64,000 nt of DNA from Afifellaceae bacterium (GCA_028281235.1 JANQKG010000045.1:1-64000); one strand, 5' to 3'. Shown: positions 17,706-26,776, numbered from the stretch's first letter. The notes: generated by a model not told the origin, from the sequence alone. Translations and numbers: made by a program.

Positions 17706-18568
17706 CCCTCAATCCTCGGAAAAAGGCCACGCGGGCGCACGGCCAGCACGAAGAGAAAGGCCAGGTGACCGGCGAGCGTCTGCCAGCCGGGATGGATCTG
17801 CGCGCCGATATTCTGGCTGACGCCCAGAATGATGCCGCCGGCGAGCGTCCCCCACAGATTGCCGAGCCCGCCGATGATCACGGCCTCAAAGCCGAAGATC
17901 AGACGCCCCGGTCCGATCGCCGGATCGAAGCTCGTGCGGATGCCGAGGAACACGCCGGCAATGCCGACGACGGCCAGCGACAGCGCCATGGCAAGGCCGA
18001 AGACATGCGCCTTGTTGAGGCCCATGAGCTGCGCGATGTCCTGGTTGTCGGACGTGGCGCGAAAGGCGCGGCCAAGCGCGGTGCGATAGAACACAAGCTG
18101 CAGCCCGGCGATCACGGCGACGGCCGTGGCGAACATGATGAGCGGCAGCACGCCGAGGCTGATGCCGCCGGTGACCTCAAGGCTTGCGGTCTCAATTGCG
18201 CCGGCATTCATCTTCTGCGAGTCGGCGGTGTAGATTTCCAGAAGGCCGTTCTGAATGATGACCGACAGGCCGAACGTGACCAGAAGCGGCGGCAGGATGT
18301 CGTCGCCCAGCGTGCGATTGAGAACACCGCGTTGCAGGACATAGCCGATCGCCGCCATGGCCGGCACGGCGATCATCAGCGAGGTGAGGGGATGCACGCC
18401 GAGTGCGATCGTCGTGGTCAGTCCCAGATAGGCGGCAAGCACGATGAGGTCGCCATGCGCGATGTTGACCAGCCGCATGACGCCGAAGATGAGCGAGAGC
18501 CCGGCAGCGAAGAGCGCATAGAGCCCGCCGAGCAGAACGCCTTGAACGATCGCGTTCACCCACTCCAT
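17702..18568 (-). CDS. livH: Branched-chain amino-acid-type ABC transporter permease LivH
   Basis: This 288-residue permease starts MEWVNAIVQGVLLGGLYALFAAGLSLIFGVMRLVNIAHGD, the diagnostic LivH opening. It also shows the ALGRAFRATSDNQDIAQLMGLN coupling loop and a C-terminal VIIGGLGNLWGTLAGGIILG. The start at 18568 is two bases after the livF stop; a frame opening further upstream lies inside livF and is rejected. It forms the membrane channel with LivM. Confidence 0.94.
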   Translation of the reverse strand: MEWVNAIVQGVLLGGLYALFAAGLSLIFGVMRLVNIAHGDLIVLAAYLGLTTTIALGVHPLTSLMIAVPAMAAIGYVLQRGVLNRTLGDDILPPLLVTFGLSVIIQNGLLEIYTADSQKMNAGAIETASLEVTGGISLGVLPLIMFATAVAVIAGLQLVFYRTALGRAFRATSDNQDIAQLMGLNKAHVFGLAMALSLAVVGIAGVFLGIRTSFDPAIGPGRLIFGFEAVIIGGLGNLWGTLAGGIILGVSQNIGAQIHPGWQTLAGHLAFLFVLAVRPRGLFPRIEG

Positions 18569-18570
18569 GG

Positions 18571-19275
18571 TCAGGTTCCGAAATAGGCGCGGGCGATAGC
18601 GTCGCGCGACGCATCGGCGGAGGCGCTTTCCAGAGCGATGCGGCCTTCCTGCAGGCAATAGACGCGATCTGAGACCGCGATCGCCTTGGTGATGTCCTGC
18701 TCAACGATGATGGCGCTCGTGCCTTCGCGGATGATCTCCGGCAGCGCGTCGTAGATCGACTTGATGACGATCGGCGCAAGCCCGAGGCTGATCTCATCGA
18801 AGAGGAGCATCTCCGGATTGGCCATCAGCGCCCGCCCGATCGCCACCATCTGCTGCTGGCCTCCCGACAGAGTAGTGGGCGGCATGTCTCGGCGTTCCTC
18901 AAGCACCGGGAAGAGCGCGTAGACGGCGCGGAGCGTCCACGGCCCGGAGCGGCCCACCTGGCCTCCAATGACAAGGTTCTCCTCAACCGAAAGCGAGGGG
19001 AAGAGCTGCCGCCCCTCCGGCACCATGGCGATACCGAGTTGCGCGACCTGGTCGGCACGCATGCTGCCGATCGGCCGACCCTTGAAGGCGACCATATCGG
19101 CCGCGTTGGTGAGGAGCCCGGCGACGGAGCGCATCAGCGTCGTTTTGCCCGCGCCGTTGGCGCCGATGATCGCCAGGACCTCGCCCGGCGCGACCGTAAC
19201 CGACACATCAAACAGCGCTTGGAAATCGCCGTAGAACGCATTGAGCGCGCGTGTTTCCAGGAGCGCGTCAGGCAT
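18571..19275 (-). CDS. livF: ABC transporter ATP-binding protein LivF
   Basis: The 234-residue ATPase has Walker [12 protein letters not shown], a Q-loop near MVPEGRQLFPSLSVEENL (typical of LivF), signature LSGGQQQMVAIGRALM, Walker B MLLFDEISLGLAP and an H-loop replaced by Gln in IIVEQDITKA. The replacement is usual in LivF proteins. It overlaps livG by eight bases. With LivG it powers the LivHM permease. Confidence 0.94.
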   Translation of the reverse strand: MPDALLETRALNAFYGDFQALFDVSVTVAPGEVLAIIGANGAGKTTLMRSVAGLLTNAADMVAFKGRPIGSMRADQVAQLGIAMVPEGRQLFPSLSVEENLVIGGQVGRSGPWTLRAVYALFPVLEERRDMPPTTLSGGQQQMVAIGRALMANPEMLLFDEISLGLAPIVIKSIYDALPEIIREGTSAIIVEQDITKAIAVSDRVYCLQEGRIALESASADASRDAIARAYFGT

Positions 19276-19996
19276 CGGCTTCTATGCCGATATAGACTTC
19301 CTGCACTTCGCGGCTTGCCATCGTGTCGTGCGGATCGCCGTCGGCGATCTTGCGGCCGAAATCGAGCACGATCAGCCGGTCGACGACGGCAAGCAGCGCA
19401 TGCACGACGTGCTCGATCCACACGATCGACACGCCGGTGGAACGGATGTCGGTGATCGTTCCGACAAGCGCCTCGCATTCATGCTGTGTCAATCCGCCGG
19501 CAATCTCGTCAAGCAACAGCAGCCGCGGCTTGGCGCAAAGCGCGCGCGCCAATTCCAGACGCTTGCGTTCCAGCAAGGTCAGGCTGCCTGCAAGCGCATT
19601 GGCCTTCGCCATGAGGCCGGTCTGCTCCAGCACGTCGAGGCAAAGCGCATTGGCGCGCCGCGCCGGCTCGCGCGCGCCCTGGGTGGCGGCGACAAGCAGG
19701 TTCTCAAACACACTCATGCCGCCGAAGGGCTGGGGAATCTGGAAGGATCGCGCAATCCCGGCGCGGCACCGAGCCGCTGCCGATGTGCTCGTGATCATGC
19801 GGCCTTCAAACGCGATGTCGCCTGAATCCGGTTTCAGCGTGCCGGTGATCAGATTGAACATGGAGGTCTTACCGGCGCCGTTGGGGCCGACAACACCCAG
19901 CGCTTCGCCGGCGGCGACGTCGTAGCTCAGCTGATCGGCGACGGTCACTGCGCCGAACGATTTCTCCACATCACGAAGGCTCAAAATGGAGGCCAT
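19268..19996 (-). CDS. livG: ABC transporter ATP-binding protein LivG
   Basis: The 242-residue ATPase has Walker [18 protein letters not shown]-loop region IARSFQIPQPFGGMSVFENL, a degenerate signature SLTLLERKRLELARAL (LivG proteins often lack the canonical LSGGQ), Walker B LLLLDEIAGGLT and switch His in WIEHVVHA. It lies between livF and the binding-protein gene, and its upstream gap to that gene is about 65 bases. It works as the second ATPase of the importer. Confidence 0.93.
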   Translation of the reverse strand: MASILSLRDVEKSFGAVTVADQLSYDVAAGEALGVVGPNGAGKTSMFNLITGTLKPDSGDIAFEGRMITSTSAAARCRAGIARSFQIPQPFGGMSVFENLLVAATQGAREPARRANALCLDVLEQTGLMAKANALAGSLTLLERKRLELARALCAKPRLLLLDEIAGGLTQHECEALVGTITDIRSTGVSIVWIEHVVHALLAVVDRLIVLDFGRKIADGDPHDTMASREVQEVYIGIEADA

Positions 19997-20063
19997 GACG
20001 CCTCGTCAATTGTGAGCAGCGCAGGTATTTGCGATCGACCTGCGCCGCTCATGGGTCGCACCC

Positions 20064-21350
20064 CTAAAGCAGCTTCAACTCGCCGCCGATTGCGATCTCC
20101 GGCGCCGGCGCGTTGGACGTGACGACAAGGTCGAACCCGTCGCCGGTCTTCTGCCATTGACCCGCCACGAGCGGCGTCTTGGTGACGTTCTTCACCGGGC
20201 CGGCGGCCCAGTTGACCCCGCCGACGATTGTCTGAATGTCGGTCGTGCGGATGGCATCGAGGATGGCGGCCGGGTCGTCGAGATCGGCGGCGCGGCGGAT
20301 CACGTCGGCAGTGACCTCAAACAGAGCGTGCTTGAAGCCGATCGGCTGCGTCCACGGCCGGCCGGTCGCCGCCACATAGGAATCGGCCAGCGCTTTGGAA
20401 CTCTCGCCCGTCAGGCTCGACGAGAACGGATGGTTCGGCGTCCACCAGATTTCCGTGGTCAGCCCGTCGCCGCGATCGCCGAGCGATTCAATGACGGAGG
20501 GGAAGAGCAGCGCCTTGCCGATCGTCACGATCTTCGGACTGAAGCCCTGCTGTGCGCACTGGGCCCAGAAGGTCGCGAAATCTGGCGGGATCATATTGCC
20601 GGTGACGATCTCGCATCCGGCTTGCTTGAAGGCGGAAATCTGCGAGGTGAAATCGTCGTTGAGCGGCTGGTAGCGGCCGGGATCGGTCAGCGTGAAGCCC
20701 GCTCCGGCGAGCGGCTTGGGAAGGCCGAGCTCCGGATCACCCCAGGCATTGCCGTCGGCGTCGTTAGGAAAGATGCCGCCGATCGCCTTGCTCACGTCGG
20801 GATGATCCCAAAGGTCCAGGAACGCGGCGATCACGTCCTCAAGGCCCCAGAAGAAATGGTACGTATAGTCAAAGCCAACCGCCGGATCGCCGGCGCGGCC
20901 AAAGAAGTAGGGCTGCCACGGACAGTCGGTGGTGATGCACGGCACCTCGTTGACTTCCGCCTGGTCGGCGACCGGATTGGTGGTGTCGGGGGTCGAGGCA
21001 GCGACGATGATGTCGACCTCTTCGCCGAGGATCAGGTCGGCGGCCACTTCCGCGGCGCGGTTCGGGTTGGATTGGGAATCCTTGGAGATGATCTCCACGC
21101 CATAGGACTTGCCGTTGTTCTCAAGGCCGCCGCTGAAGATCGTCTCGATCGCGCCGAGCACGTGCTCGTCGGCTTCGGCGAAGCCGGCGAGCGGCCCGGT
21201 GCGCGGGCTGACATGGCCGACCTTGACCACCGGGTTCTGCGCGTAGGCGCGCGTGTGGCGCATGATCGCCGGCGCGGCGAGCGTGGCAGAGACGCCCGTC
21301 AAGAATGCGCGGCGGGTCGGGCGGTTCGACGCTGCTGATTTCGTCATCAT
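20064..21350 (-). CDS. ABC transporter substrate-binding protein, branched-chain-type (Peripla_BP_6)
   Basis: The 428-residue exported binding protein has a twin-arginine-like leader (PTRRAFLTGVSATLAAPAIM, cleavage near AYAQ-NP). The fold starts VVKVGHVSPRTGPLAGFAEAD, the usual opening of Leu/Ile/Val- or amide-binding relatives, and a DSQSNPNRAAEVAADLI segment follows. GGAGGA lies just before the start codon at 21350, and a second ATG is directly adjacent. It provides specificity for the liv-type importer downstream. The catabolic genes upstream suggest an acyl or aromatic substrate, which is inference. Confidence 0.92.
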   Translation of the reverse strand: MMTKSAASNRPTRRAFLTGVSATLAAPAIMRHTRAYAQNPVVKVGHVSPRTGPLAGFAEADEHVLGAIETIFSGGLENNGKSYGVEIISKDSQSNPNRAAEVAADLILGEEVDIIVAASTPDTTNPVADQAEVNEVPCITTDCPWQPYFFGRAGDPAVGFDYTYHFFWGLEDVIAAFLDLWDHPDVSKAIGGIFPNDADGNAWGDPELGLPKPLAGAGFTLTDPGRYQPLNDDFTSQISAFKQAGCEIVTGNMIPPDFATFWAQCAQQGFSPKIVTIGKALLFPSVIESLGDRGDGLTTEIWWTPNHPFSSSLTGESSKALADSYVAATGRPWTQPIGFKHALFEVTADVIRRAADLDDPAAILDAIRTTDIQTIVGGVNWAAGPVKNVTKTPLVAGQWQKTGDGFDLVVTSNAPAPEIAIGGELKLL

Positions 21351-21376
21351 AGTTCCTCCCATGGGTGACGCGGCGC

Positions 21377-22306
21377 TTACGCCGAGCCGTCGGTCTCGTT
21401 TGCTTTTTTCAGATGGCTTTCCACAGCCGCGCGCAGCGCAGCCGCACTTTCCGGTGTCCATTTGTGGAAGCCTTCGCCGCTCTTCATGCCGAGCTTGCCG
21501 GTCTCTACGAGATTGCGCAGATAGGCCGAGGGCTCGGCGCGCCGCTCAAGATCGGCGACAACATTCTCCTGCACGTCGAGTGACAGATCCGTGCCCACCA
21601 AATCGGCGCTTTGCAAAGGACCGATCACGGCGAGGCGCCGCCCGAAGCTCAGCTTCACAACTGTGTCGACGGCTTCGGCTGAACAGATGCCGTGCTCCAC
21701 AAGGCTGATCGCCTCGCGCCACAAGGCGTGCTGCAGGCGATTGCCGATGAAGCCGGGCACGTCCTTGTCGACGCGCACAGCCGTCTTGCCGACGGACTGA
21801 AGAAGCGTCGTCATCGCGTCCATCGCCGCTTCCGTGGTCCATTCGGTCCGGATCACCTCCACCAGCGGAATGAAGTGTGGCGGGTTCCACCAATGCGTCC
21901 CAAGCGCCCGCGACTTGTCGGTAAGATTGGTGACGATCTTGGTGATGGGAATGACGGAGGTGTTGGAGGCGAGCAGGCAATGTGCCGGCGCGGCCGCCTC
22001 GGCGTCCTTGAAGATCTGCTGCTTGAGGGCGGGCTTCTCCGGCGCCGCCTCAAACATGAGGTCCGCATCGGCAAGGCAGGCGGCAAGCGTTTCGGAGATC
22101 GTGATGCGCGCGTTGACCGCCTCCGCATCCGCATCCGTCCCGCCGAGCGCACGCACGCTGTTGGAGACGCGCTCGCGAAGGCCTGCGCGCGTCGCCTCCA
22201 TCGGATCGAAGGCGCGGACCGCATGCCCTGCCTGCGCAAAAGTCAGCGCGATGCCATGGCCCATCATGCCGGCGCCGACAACTGCAATGGTTTTTGTGTC
22301 GCTCAT
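21377..22306 (-). CDS. 3-hydroxyacyl-CoA dehydrogenase family protein
   Basis: This NAD-dependent dehydrogenase of 309 residues begins with a Rossmann motif, IAVVGAGMMGHGIALTFAQAGH. It continues with the FEAAPEKPALKQQIFKD and LLASNTSVIPITKI segments containing the conserved Ser-Asn, and GTHWWNPPHFIPLVEVI with the catalytic His. The dimerisation domain contains DVPGFIGNRLQHALWREAISLVE. It resembles 3-hydroxybutyryl-CoA dehydrogenases and L-gulonate/carnitine dehydrogenase relatives, so the substrate may be a free 3-hydroxy acid. The ATG at 22306 is preferred to an in-frame TTG one codon earlier. Three bases separate it from the SDR gene upstream. Confidence 0.88.
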   Translation of the reverse strand: MSDTKTIAVVGAGMMGHGIALTFAQAGHAVRAFDPMEATRAGLRERVSNSVRALGGTDADAEAVNARITISETLAACLADADLMFEAAPEKPALKQQIFKDAEAAAPAHCLLASNTSVIPITKIVTNLTDKSRALGTHWWNPPHFIPLVEVIRTEWTTEAAMDAMTTLLQSVGKTAVRVDKDVPGFIGNRLQHALWREAISLVEHGICSAEAVDTVVKLSFGRRLAVIGPLQSADLVGTDLSLDVQENVVADLERRAEPSAYLRNLVETGKLGMKSGEGFHKWTPESAAALRAAVESHLKKANETDGSA

Positions 22307-22309
22307 CAA

Positions 22310-23110
22310 TTAGCCCGCCGTGTAGCCGCCATCGGCGTAGAGGATGTGGCCGGTATAGAAATCCGATGCCTTGGACGCGAGGAAGAGGAGGGGGCCAGCC
22401 AGATCCTCCGGCTCGCCAAGCCGTCCTTTCGGGACGCGCGTGAGGAAGCCGTCGCGAACTGTCTTTGCGTCGTCGGTGTCGGCGAACATCCATGCCGTCA
22501 GCGGCGAGCGGAAGACGGTCGGCGCGATGGCGTTGACCGTGATGCCGGTGGCGCCAAGCTCGCAGCCAAGCGCCTTGGTGATCCCGTCGACCGCCGCCTT
22601 GGAGGCGCAATAGGCGGTGTAGCCCGCCGGATGGCCGAGCAGCCCGCGCGCCGAGGACATCAGCACGATCTTGCCGCCGCCGCCCTGCGCCTTCATCTGC
22701 CGCGTGGCAGCGCGCGCCAAGAGCCACGATTGCGTGACGTTGGCGTCCATCACATCGGTGAAGGTGTCGGGCGCCATCTCGTCGATCTTGGCTACCTTGT
22801 TCATGCCCGACGCGACGACCAGAATGTCGAGCCGGCCGAACGCTGCGACCGTCGCTTCGACCATCGCTGCGCAGGATTCTTCTGAATCGGGACGGCTGTT
22901 GAGGGTCTGAACCTCCGCGCCAAGCCCCGCGCACGCATCAGCGATCTCGTGGAGCGCCTCCGCATTCCCCGCGGCGAGCATGAGTTTGCATCCTGCGCCG
23001 GCGAGCGTCTGGGCAGCCACGGCGCCGAATGCGCCGGACGCGCCGGTGATCAGCGCGACCTTGCCGGCGACGTTGAAGAGCGACAGCGGATCGGCGAAGG
23101 CGGTGCTCAT
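22310..23110 (-). CDS. Short-chain dehydrogenase/reductase (SDR)
   Basis: The 266-residue classical SDR has the cofactor loop ALITGASGAFGAVAAQTLAGAG, catalytic Ser in IVLMSSARGLLG, catalytic YTAYCASKAAVDG with the Tyr-x3-Lys pair, and a C-terminal ILYADGGYTAG. It is probably NAD(P)-dependent on a hydroxy or keto intermediate. Its start overlaps the cupin stop by three bases. It belongs to the same operon as the dehydrogenase, cupin and cyclase-family genes. Confidence 0.9.
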   Translation of the reverse strand: MSTAFADPLSLFNVAGKVALITGASGAFGAVAAQTLAGAGCKLMLAAGNAEALHEIADACAGLGAEVQTLNSRPDSEESCAAMVEATVAAFGRLDILVVASGMNKVAKIDEMAPDTFTDVMDANVTQSWLLARAATRQMKAQGGGGKIVLMSSARGLLGHPAGYTAYCASKAAVDGITKALGCELGATGITVNAIAPTVFRSPLTAWMFADTDDAKTVRDGFLTRVPKGRLGEPEDLAGPLLFLASKASDFYTGHILYADGGYTAG

Positions 23111-23457
23111 TTCGGACCCGCCGGAGGGTAGGGGATGACGACCAGCATGGTGCACACGCGGTTCGACCTGTTGACGATCTCGCGCACTTCGTCCGGTGCG
23201 ATCGTGCAGGAATCGTAGGCGCCGAGAACCGTCTCCTCGCCGTCGATGATGATTGTCATCTCGCCGTCGAGCACGACATAGATCTTCTCAAACGGCGTGG
23301 AATCCGGACCCGCGCCGCCGCCCGGCAGGAACTGCGACAAGCCCACCCATTGGTTCGTCGGTCCGCCATCCTCAAAGCCCTGCAGCCGCAGCCCGACCAC
23401 GCCGTGATGATTGGGCGCGTCATAGGGCTGGGCGTCGGCGAAGCGCTTGACGAGCAT
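23107..23457 (-). CDS. Cupin-domain protein
   Basis: The 116-residue single-domain cupin has the first motif around LPGGGAGPDSTPFEKIYVVLDGEMTI and the second around IAPDEVREIVNRSN. The first motif has no H-x-H and the second no histidine, so metal binding may be altered. No catalytic role can be assigned. It is translationally linked to both neighbours: its ATG shares one base with the stop of the cyclase-family gene. The family includes isomerases and small-molecule sensors. Confidence 0.8.
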   Translation of the reverse strand: MLVKRFADAQPYDAPNHHGVVGLRLQGFEDGGPTNQWVGLSQFLPGGGAGPDSTPFEKIYVVLDGEMTIIIDGEETVLGAYDSCTIAPDEVREIVNRSNRVCTMLVVIPYPPAGPK

Positions 23458-24296
23458 CAGAACGCCTCCCCGGCCTCGATCCGGTAGTTCTGGCCGCGAT
23501 CGACCATGGCCACGAGGCGGATGATGCAGCCGTCGCCGCGATCCCAGTTCCACGGGAAGAACGCGAACGTGCACCGCTTGCCGGTGACTGCGTCGATCTC
23601 GCCGCCGACATTTTCAATCCCCAGGATGCCGGCTTTGAAGAGGATGTTGTGGACCGGCTCCCAATCGGGGAAGTCGTCCTTCCAGTCGCGGCCGCCGGAC
23701 CATTCGCGATATTCATCCGCCAGATGCGGCAGGAGCGGGCCGTTCCGCTGCGGGCCGATGGCCGTAGCGAGCGGGTGGTCGTTGGCCTGCGTGTCGTGGC
23801 CCACAACCTTGACGCCTTTCTCCACCATCCACTCGCCGGCCGACGGCACCAGCCCGGGGCAATAGGGGAAGTAGTCGCCGTCCTCGTAGAATTTGTGCCA
23901 GCCGGTGTTGATGATCAGGACGTCGTTCTTGCGGATGGCATGCCCGCACGCCTTCTCAAGGTCATCGGCGGTGATCTGCTCCCATTTCTGCTTGGGGATC
24001 GAGATTACAATGCCGGAGCCGAAGAAGTGCGGCAGCGGCACCTCGTCGATGAACGGCGTGCCCTGTACGACATGCGCCGGCGCATCGATATGCGTGGTCA
24101 CATGCATGGTCGTGGTCAGGAGCTGCGACAGCACGCCCGACTTCGCCATGTAGTGCATGCGCTCGATCTGGACGTCGCGGAAATACGGCCAGTTCGGACA
24201 TTGGAATCCGTAGCGGTGGGACAGGTTGTAGAACTCCAGCCCCATGTCGTTGTCGCGATTGTCTTGAAACGCGATCCCGCGGACCATGACGGTCAT
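23457..24296 (-). CDS. Cyclase-family hydrolase (kynurenine formamidase/isatin hydrolase-like)
   Basis: The 279-residue protein belongs to the metal-dependent cyclase family (PF04199). The metal site is visible in TTMHVTTHIDAPAHVVQG, equivalent to HxGTHxDxPxH with Thr replacing Gly. Further typical segments are DVLIINTGWHKFYEDGDYF and VKVVGHDTQANDHPLATAIGP. Relatives open N-formylkynurenine, isatin or lactone rings. GGGAGG lies about eight bases before ATG 24296, so the much longer open frame upstream is rejected. As the first gene of the minus-strand operon it faces the IclR regulator across a dyad. Confidence 0.85.
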   Translation of the reverse strand: MTVMVRGIAFQDNRDNDMGLEFYNLSHRYGFQCPNWPYFRDVQIERMHYMAKSGVLSQLLTTTMHVTTHIDAPAHVVQGTPFIDEVPLPHFFGSGIVISIPKQKWEQITADDLEKACGHAIRKNDVLIINTGWHKFYEDGDYFPYCPGLVPSAGEWMVEKGVKVVGHDTQANDHPLATAIGPQRNGPLLPHLADEYREWSGGRDWKDDFPDWEPVHNILFKAGILGIENVGGEIDAVTGKRCTFAFFPWNWDRGDGCIIRLVAMVDRGQNYRIEAGEAF

Positions 24297-24379
24297 GAGC
24301 GACCTCCCTGACGGCGCCTGTCGGGCGCCTATCTCGTCCTCACGGTGTTCTTGCTTGCGATTTTGTGACTGCACCGTGT

Positions 24380-24413
24380 ACTGTATCATGATACGGCTGT
24401 ATCGTATCGCAGT
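24380..24413. promoter_or_regulatory. Candidate IclR operator between divergent promoters
   Basis: A perfect 12-bp palindrome GTATCATGATAC (24383-24394) is followed after four bases by GTATCGTATC. The whole 34-bp stretch from ACTG to CAGT is an imperfect dyad. It lies between the cyclase-family gene and the iclR-type gene, where IclR proteins normally bind to control both themselves and the divergent operon. No protein binding is shown by sequence alone. Confidence 0.6.
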
Positions 24414-24482
24414 CAAGCGGCGACCGGGCGGCTCGGCCTGAAACGCGGCCGTCACCGCGAGAGCGTGAAGGATAGACGTCGG

Positions 24483-25244
24483 ATGGCGAATACGGACGGG
24501 CTGCTGGAGGCGCGCGGCGGCATCCAGGTGATATCCCGCGCTGCTGCGGTGCTGAGGGCGCTGAAGGGTGCGCCGGCCGGGATGAGCCTCGGTCAGATTG
24601 CCGAGCGGGTCGGCCTGCCGCGCTCCACGGTGCAGCGCATTGTCGGCGCGCTTCAGGCGGAGCGCCTGGTTATCGGCTCGGCTGCCGGCGGCGGCATTCG
24701 GCTCGGGCCGGAGCTTCAGGCGCTCGCCGAATCGGCGCGCTACACATTGGTGGAGATGATTCGTCCGCTGCTCCTGGAGATTTCCAGGACCACACAGGAG
24801 ACGATCGATATGTCGGTCCTGCGCGGTCACAACATGATCTTTGTCGATCAGATACCCGGAACGCAGCGGCTCAGAGCCGTATCCTCCGTCGGCGATGTCT
24901 TTCCCCTGACGACACCCGCCAACGGCAAGGCCTGTCTGGCGCTCCTCGACAACGACACCGTCACGCGCCTGGCGCGCGCTGAATGGGCGCGAACGGGTGT
25001 TGCGGGCGACATCGACGCTTTCCTACGGTTGATCGACGAGGTTCGCGAATCGGGAATCGCCTACGATCTCGATGAGCACACCGAGGGGATTTCGGCCGTC
25101 GGCATCGGCTTTTCCGACCGGAACGGCGACCTCTATGCCGTCTCCATTCCCACTCCCACCAGCCGCTTCCGCAAGACCGGCGACAAGATGGCAAAGGAAA
25201 TCGCGGCTCTGCGCGGTCGAATTGAGGCAGTACTTGCCGCCTGA
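24483..25244 (+). CDS. IclR-family transcriptional regulator
   Basis: The N-terminal winged helix-turn-helix contains MSLGQIAERVGLPRSTVQRIVGALQAERLV. A C-terminal effector domain follows, with TQETIDMSVLRGHNMIFVDQIPG, the FPLTTPANGKACLALL segment and DEHTEGISAVGIGF, all standard IclR features. The family responds to aromatic, acetate-type or sugar-acid effectors. The start is ATG 24483 with AAGGA 10 bases upstream; an in-frame GTG at 24465 would add six residues. It is divergent from the cyclase/SDR/liv operon, which it likely regulates. It may also act on the downstream sugar importer. Confidence 0.92.
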   Translation: MANTDGLLEARGGIQVISRAAAVLRALKGAPAGMSLGQIAERVGLPRSTVQRIVGALQAERLVIGSAAGGGIRLGPELQALAESARYTLVEMIRPLLLEISRTTQETIDMSVLRGHNMIFVDQIPGTQRLRAVSSVGDVFPLTTPANGKACLALLDNDTVTRLARAEWARTGVAGDIDAFLRLIDEVRESGIAYDLDEHTEGISAVGIGFSDRNGDLYAVSIPTPTSRFRKTGDKMAKEIAALRGRIEAVLAA

Positions 25245-25486
25245 GGTAGGCGCCTTTACGCACTTCCGGCCTGTACCCCGAATTCTCCCCCGATTTCTCC
25301 AGGCATGTCGTGCCCTTGACACTCGTTCCTTAGACTATGCAGGCTCATGGCCGAGCTGGCGCCGGGGGAACCGGCCGGATCGCAGGAAAGCGACCCGAGC
25401 CGCCGCACCCTGACGCCAGGGGACGATGCCAAGTATGGCACTCATCCGCGGTCGCACGAAGCCGCGAAACAGACGGAGGAAATGAC

Positions 25487-26776
25487 ATGCTACTGCACCG
25501 GGCTTTCAGAGGGGCACTGGTCGGCAGCGTTGCACTTGGCGCCATGCTGAGTGTGGCAATTGCCCAGACCGAGCTTCGCATTACCTGGTACAATGACGGG
25601 AACGAGGGCGAAGTCCTTCGTGACCTCCTGGATCGCTTTGAAGCGGATAACCCCGACATCAAGGTGGTCATCGACACCGTCGCCTATAAGGCGATTCTTG
25701 AAAGCCTCCCGGTGCAGCTCGCCGCAGGCGAGGGGCCCGACATGGCCCGCGTCACTGACCTTGGGGGCCTGCAGCAGCATTATCTCGACCTGAGCCCGCA
25801 TCTTTCTGATTCCGCCTATTGGGAGGCGAATTTCGGGCCGTTCTTGAACTGGCTGCGCAGCGACGAAGCGCCGGGCGCCATCCCCGGCTTCATGACACAG
25901 CTCACCGTCACCGGACCGTTCATCAACAAGACGCTGTTTGAGCAGGCGGAAGTCGCTGTTCCCGGCGAGGGCGCGACCTGGGACGATTGGGCGGCCGCGG
26001 CAAAGCAGGTCGCCGACAAGCTCGATCTGGCGATCCCGCTTGCCTTTGACCGCTCAGGCCACCGTGTATCCGGACCGGCGATCTCCATGGGCGCCGGTTT
26101 CTTCGACGCCGACGGCGGCCCGGCCCTGGTCGACGACGGGCTGAAGATGATGGCACAGAAGATCTACGACTGGCACGAAGCCGGCGTGATGGCCAAAGAG
26201 CATTGGGGCTCCGTCTCCGGCACCCAATATCTCGGTGCCAACGAGGACTTCGCCAACGCCCAGGTCGCCATGTATATGAGCGGCTCCTGGCAGATCGGCC
26301 AGTTTGAGGAGCAGATCGGCGACGCCTTTGACTGGTGGGCGGTGCCGGCGCCTTGTGGGCCGGCGGCCTGCACCGGCATGCCCGGTGGCGCTGCGTTGGT
26401 CGCGCTGAAGACCTCCGAGCATCCCGAAGAGACCGCCAAGGTCATGGAATATCTGTCCAGCGAGCCGGTGATGGCGGAATTCTACGGACGCACGCTTTTC
26501 GTGCCGGCCCATCTCGGCCTGGCGGAGAAGGGCGTCGACTTCCAGACCGACAACCCGCTCGCCAAGCACGCGCTTGAGGTCTTTGCCGGCGCCGTGCCGT
26601 CGATCTCTGAGACGGCGTTCAATCTGCAGGGCTATCCGAACAACCGCGTCATGTTCAACGCGCTGATCAGCCGCCTCGGTCAGGCGATCGTCGGCGAGAT
26701 GACGTTGGACGAAGCCTATGAGCGGATGACCGACGACGTCGCCAAGCAGATCGCTGAGAAGGAGCGCGGCGGCTAA
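25487..26776 (+). CDS. Carbohydrate ABC transporter substrate-binding protein
   Basis: The 429-residue exported family-1 solute-binding protein has a signal peptide (LVGSVALGAMLSVAIAQ-TELR). The mature part starts ELRITWYNDGNEGEVLRDLLDRFEADNPDIKV and includes the ANAQVAMYMSGSWQIGQFEE segment typical of sugar and glycerol-phosphate binding proteins. GGAGGA precedes the ATG at 25487, so the longer frame is rejected. A TTGACA hexamer at 25316-25321 lies in the upstream gap. Two permeases, a dehydrogenase and an ATPase follow, giving a complete importer. The ligand is unknown. Confidence 0.93.
   Translation: MLLHRAFRGALVGSVALGAMLSVAIAQTELRITWYNDGNEGEVLRDLLDRFEADNPDIKVVIDTVAYKAILESLPVQLAAGEGPDMARVTDLGGLQQHYLDLSPHLSDSAYWEANFGPFLNWLRSDEAPGAIPGFMTQLTVTGPFINKTLFEQAEVAVPGEGATWDDWAAAAKQVADKLDLAIPLAFDRSGHRVSGPAISMGAGFFDADGGPALVDDGLKMMAQKIYDWHEAGVMAKEHWGSVSGTQYLGANEDFANAQVAMYMSGSWQIGQFEEQIGDAFDWWAVPAPCGPAACTGMPGGAALVALKTSEHPEETAKVMEYLSSEPVMAEFYGRTLFVPAHLGLAEKGVDFQTDNPLAKHALEVFAGAVPSISETAFNLQGYPNNRVMFNALISRLGQAIVGEMTLDEAYERMTDDVAKQIAEKERGG

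Noticed and set aside
20157-22885. Long plus-strand frames opposite the liv-type binding protein and dehydrogenases
   Set aside because: They are codon-composition shadows; the minus-strand frames carry all family motifs and overlap each other as an operon.
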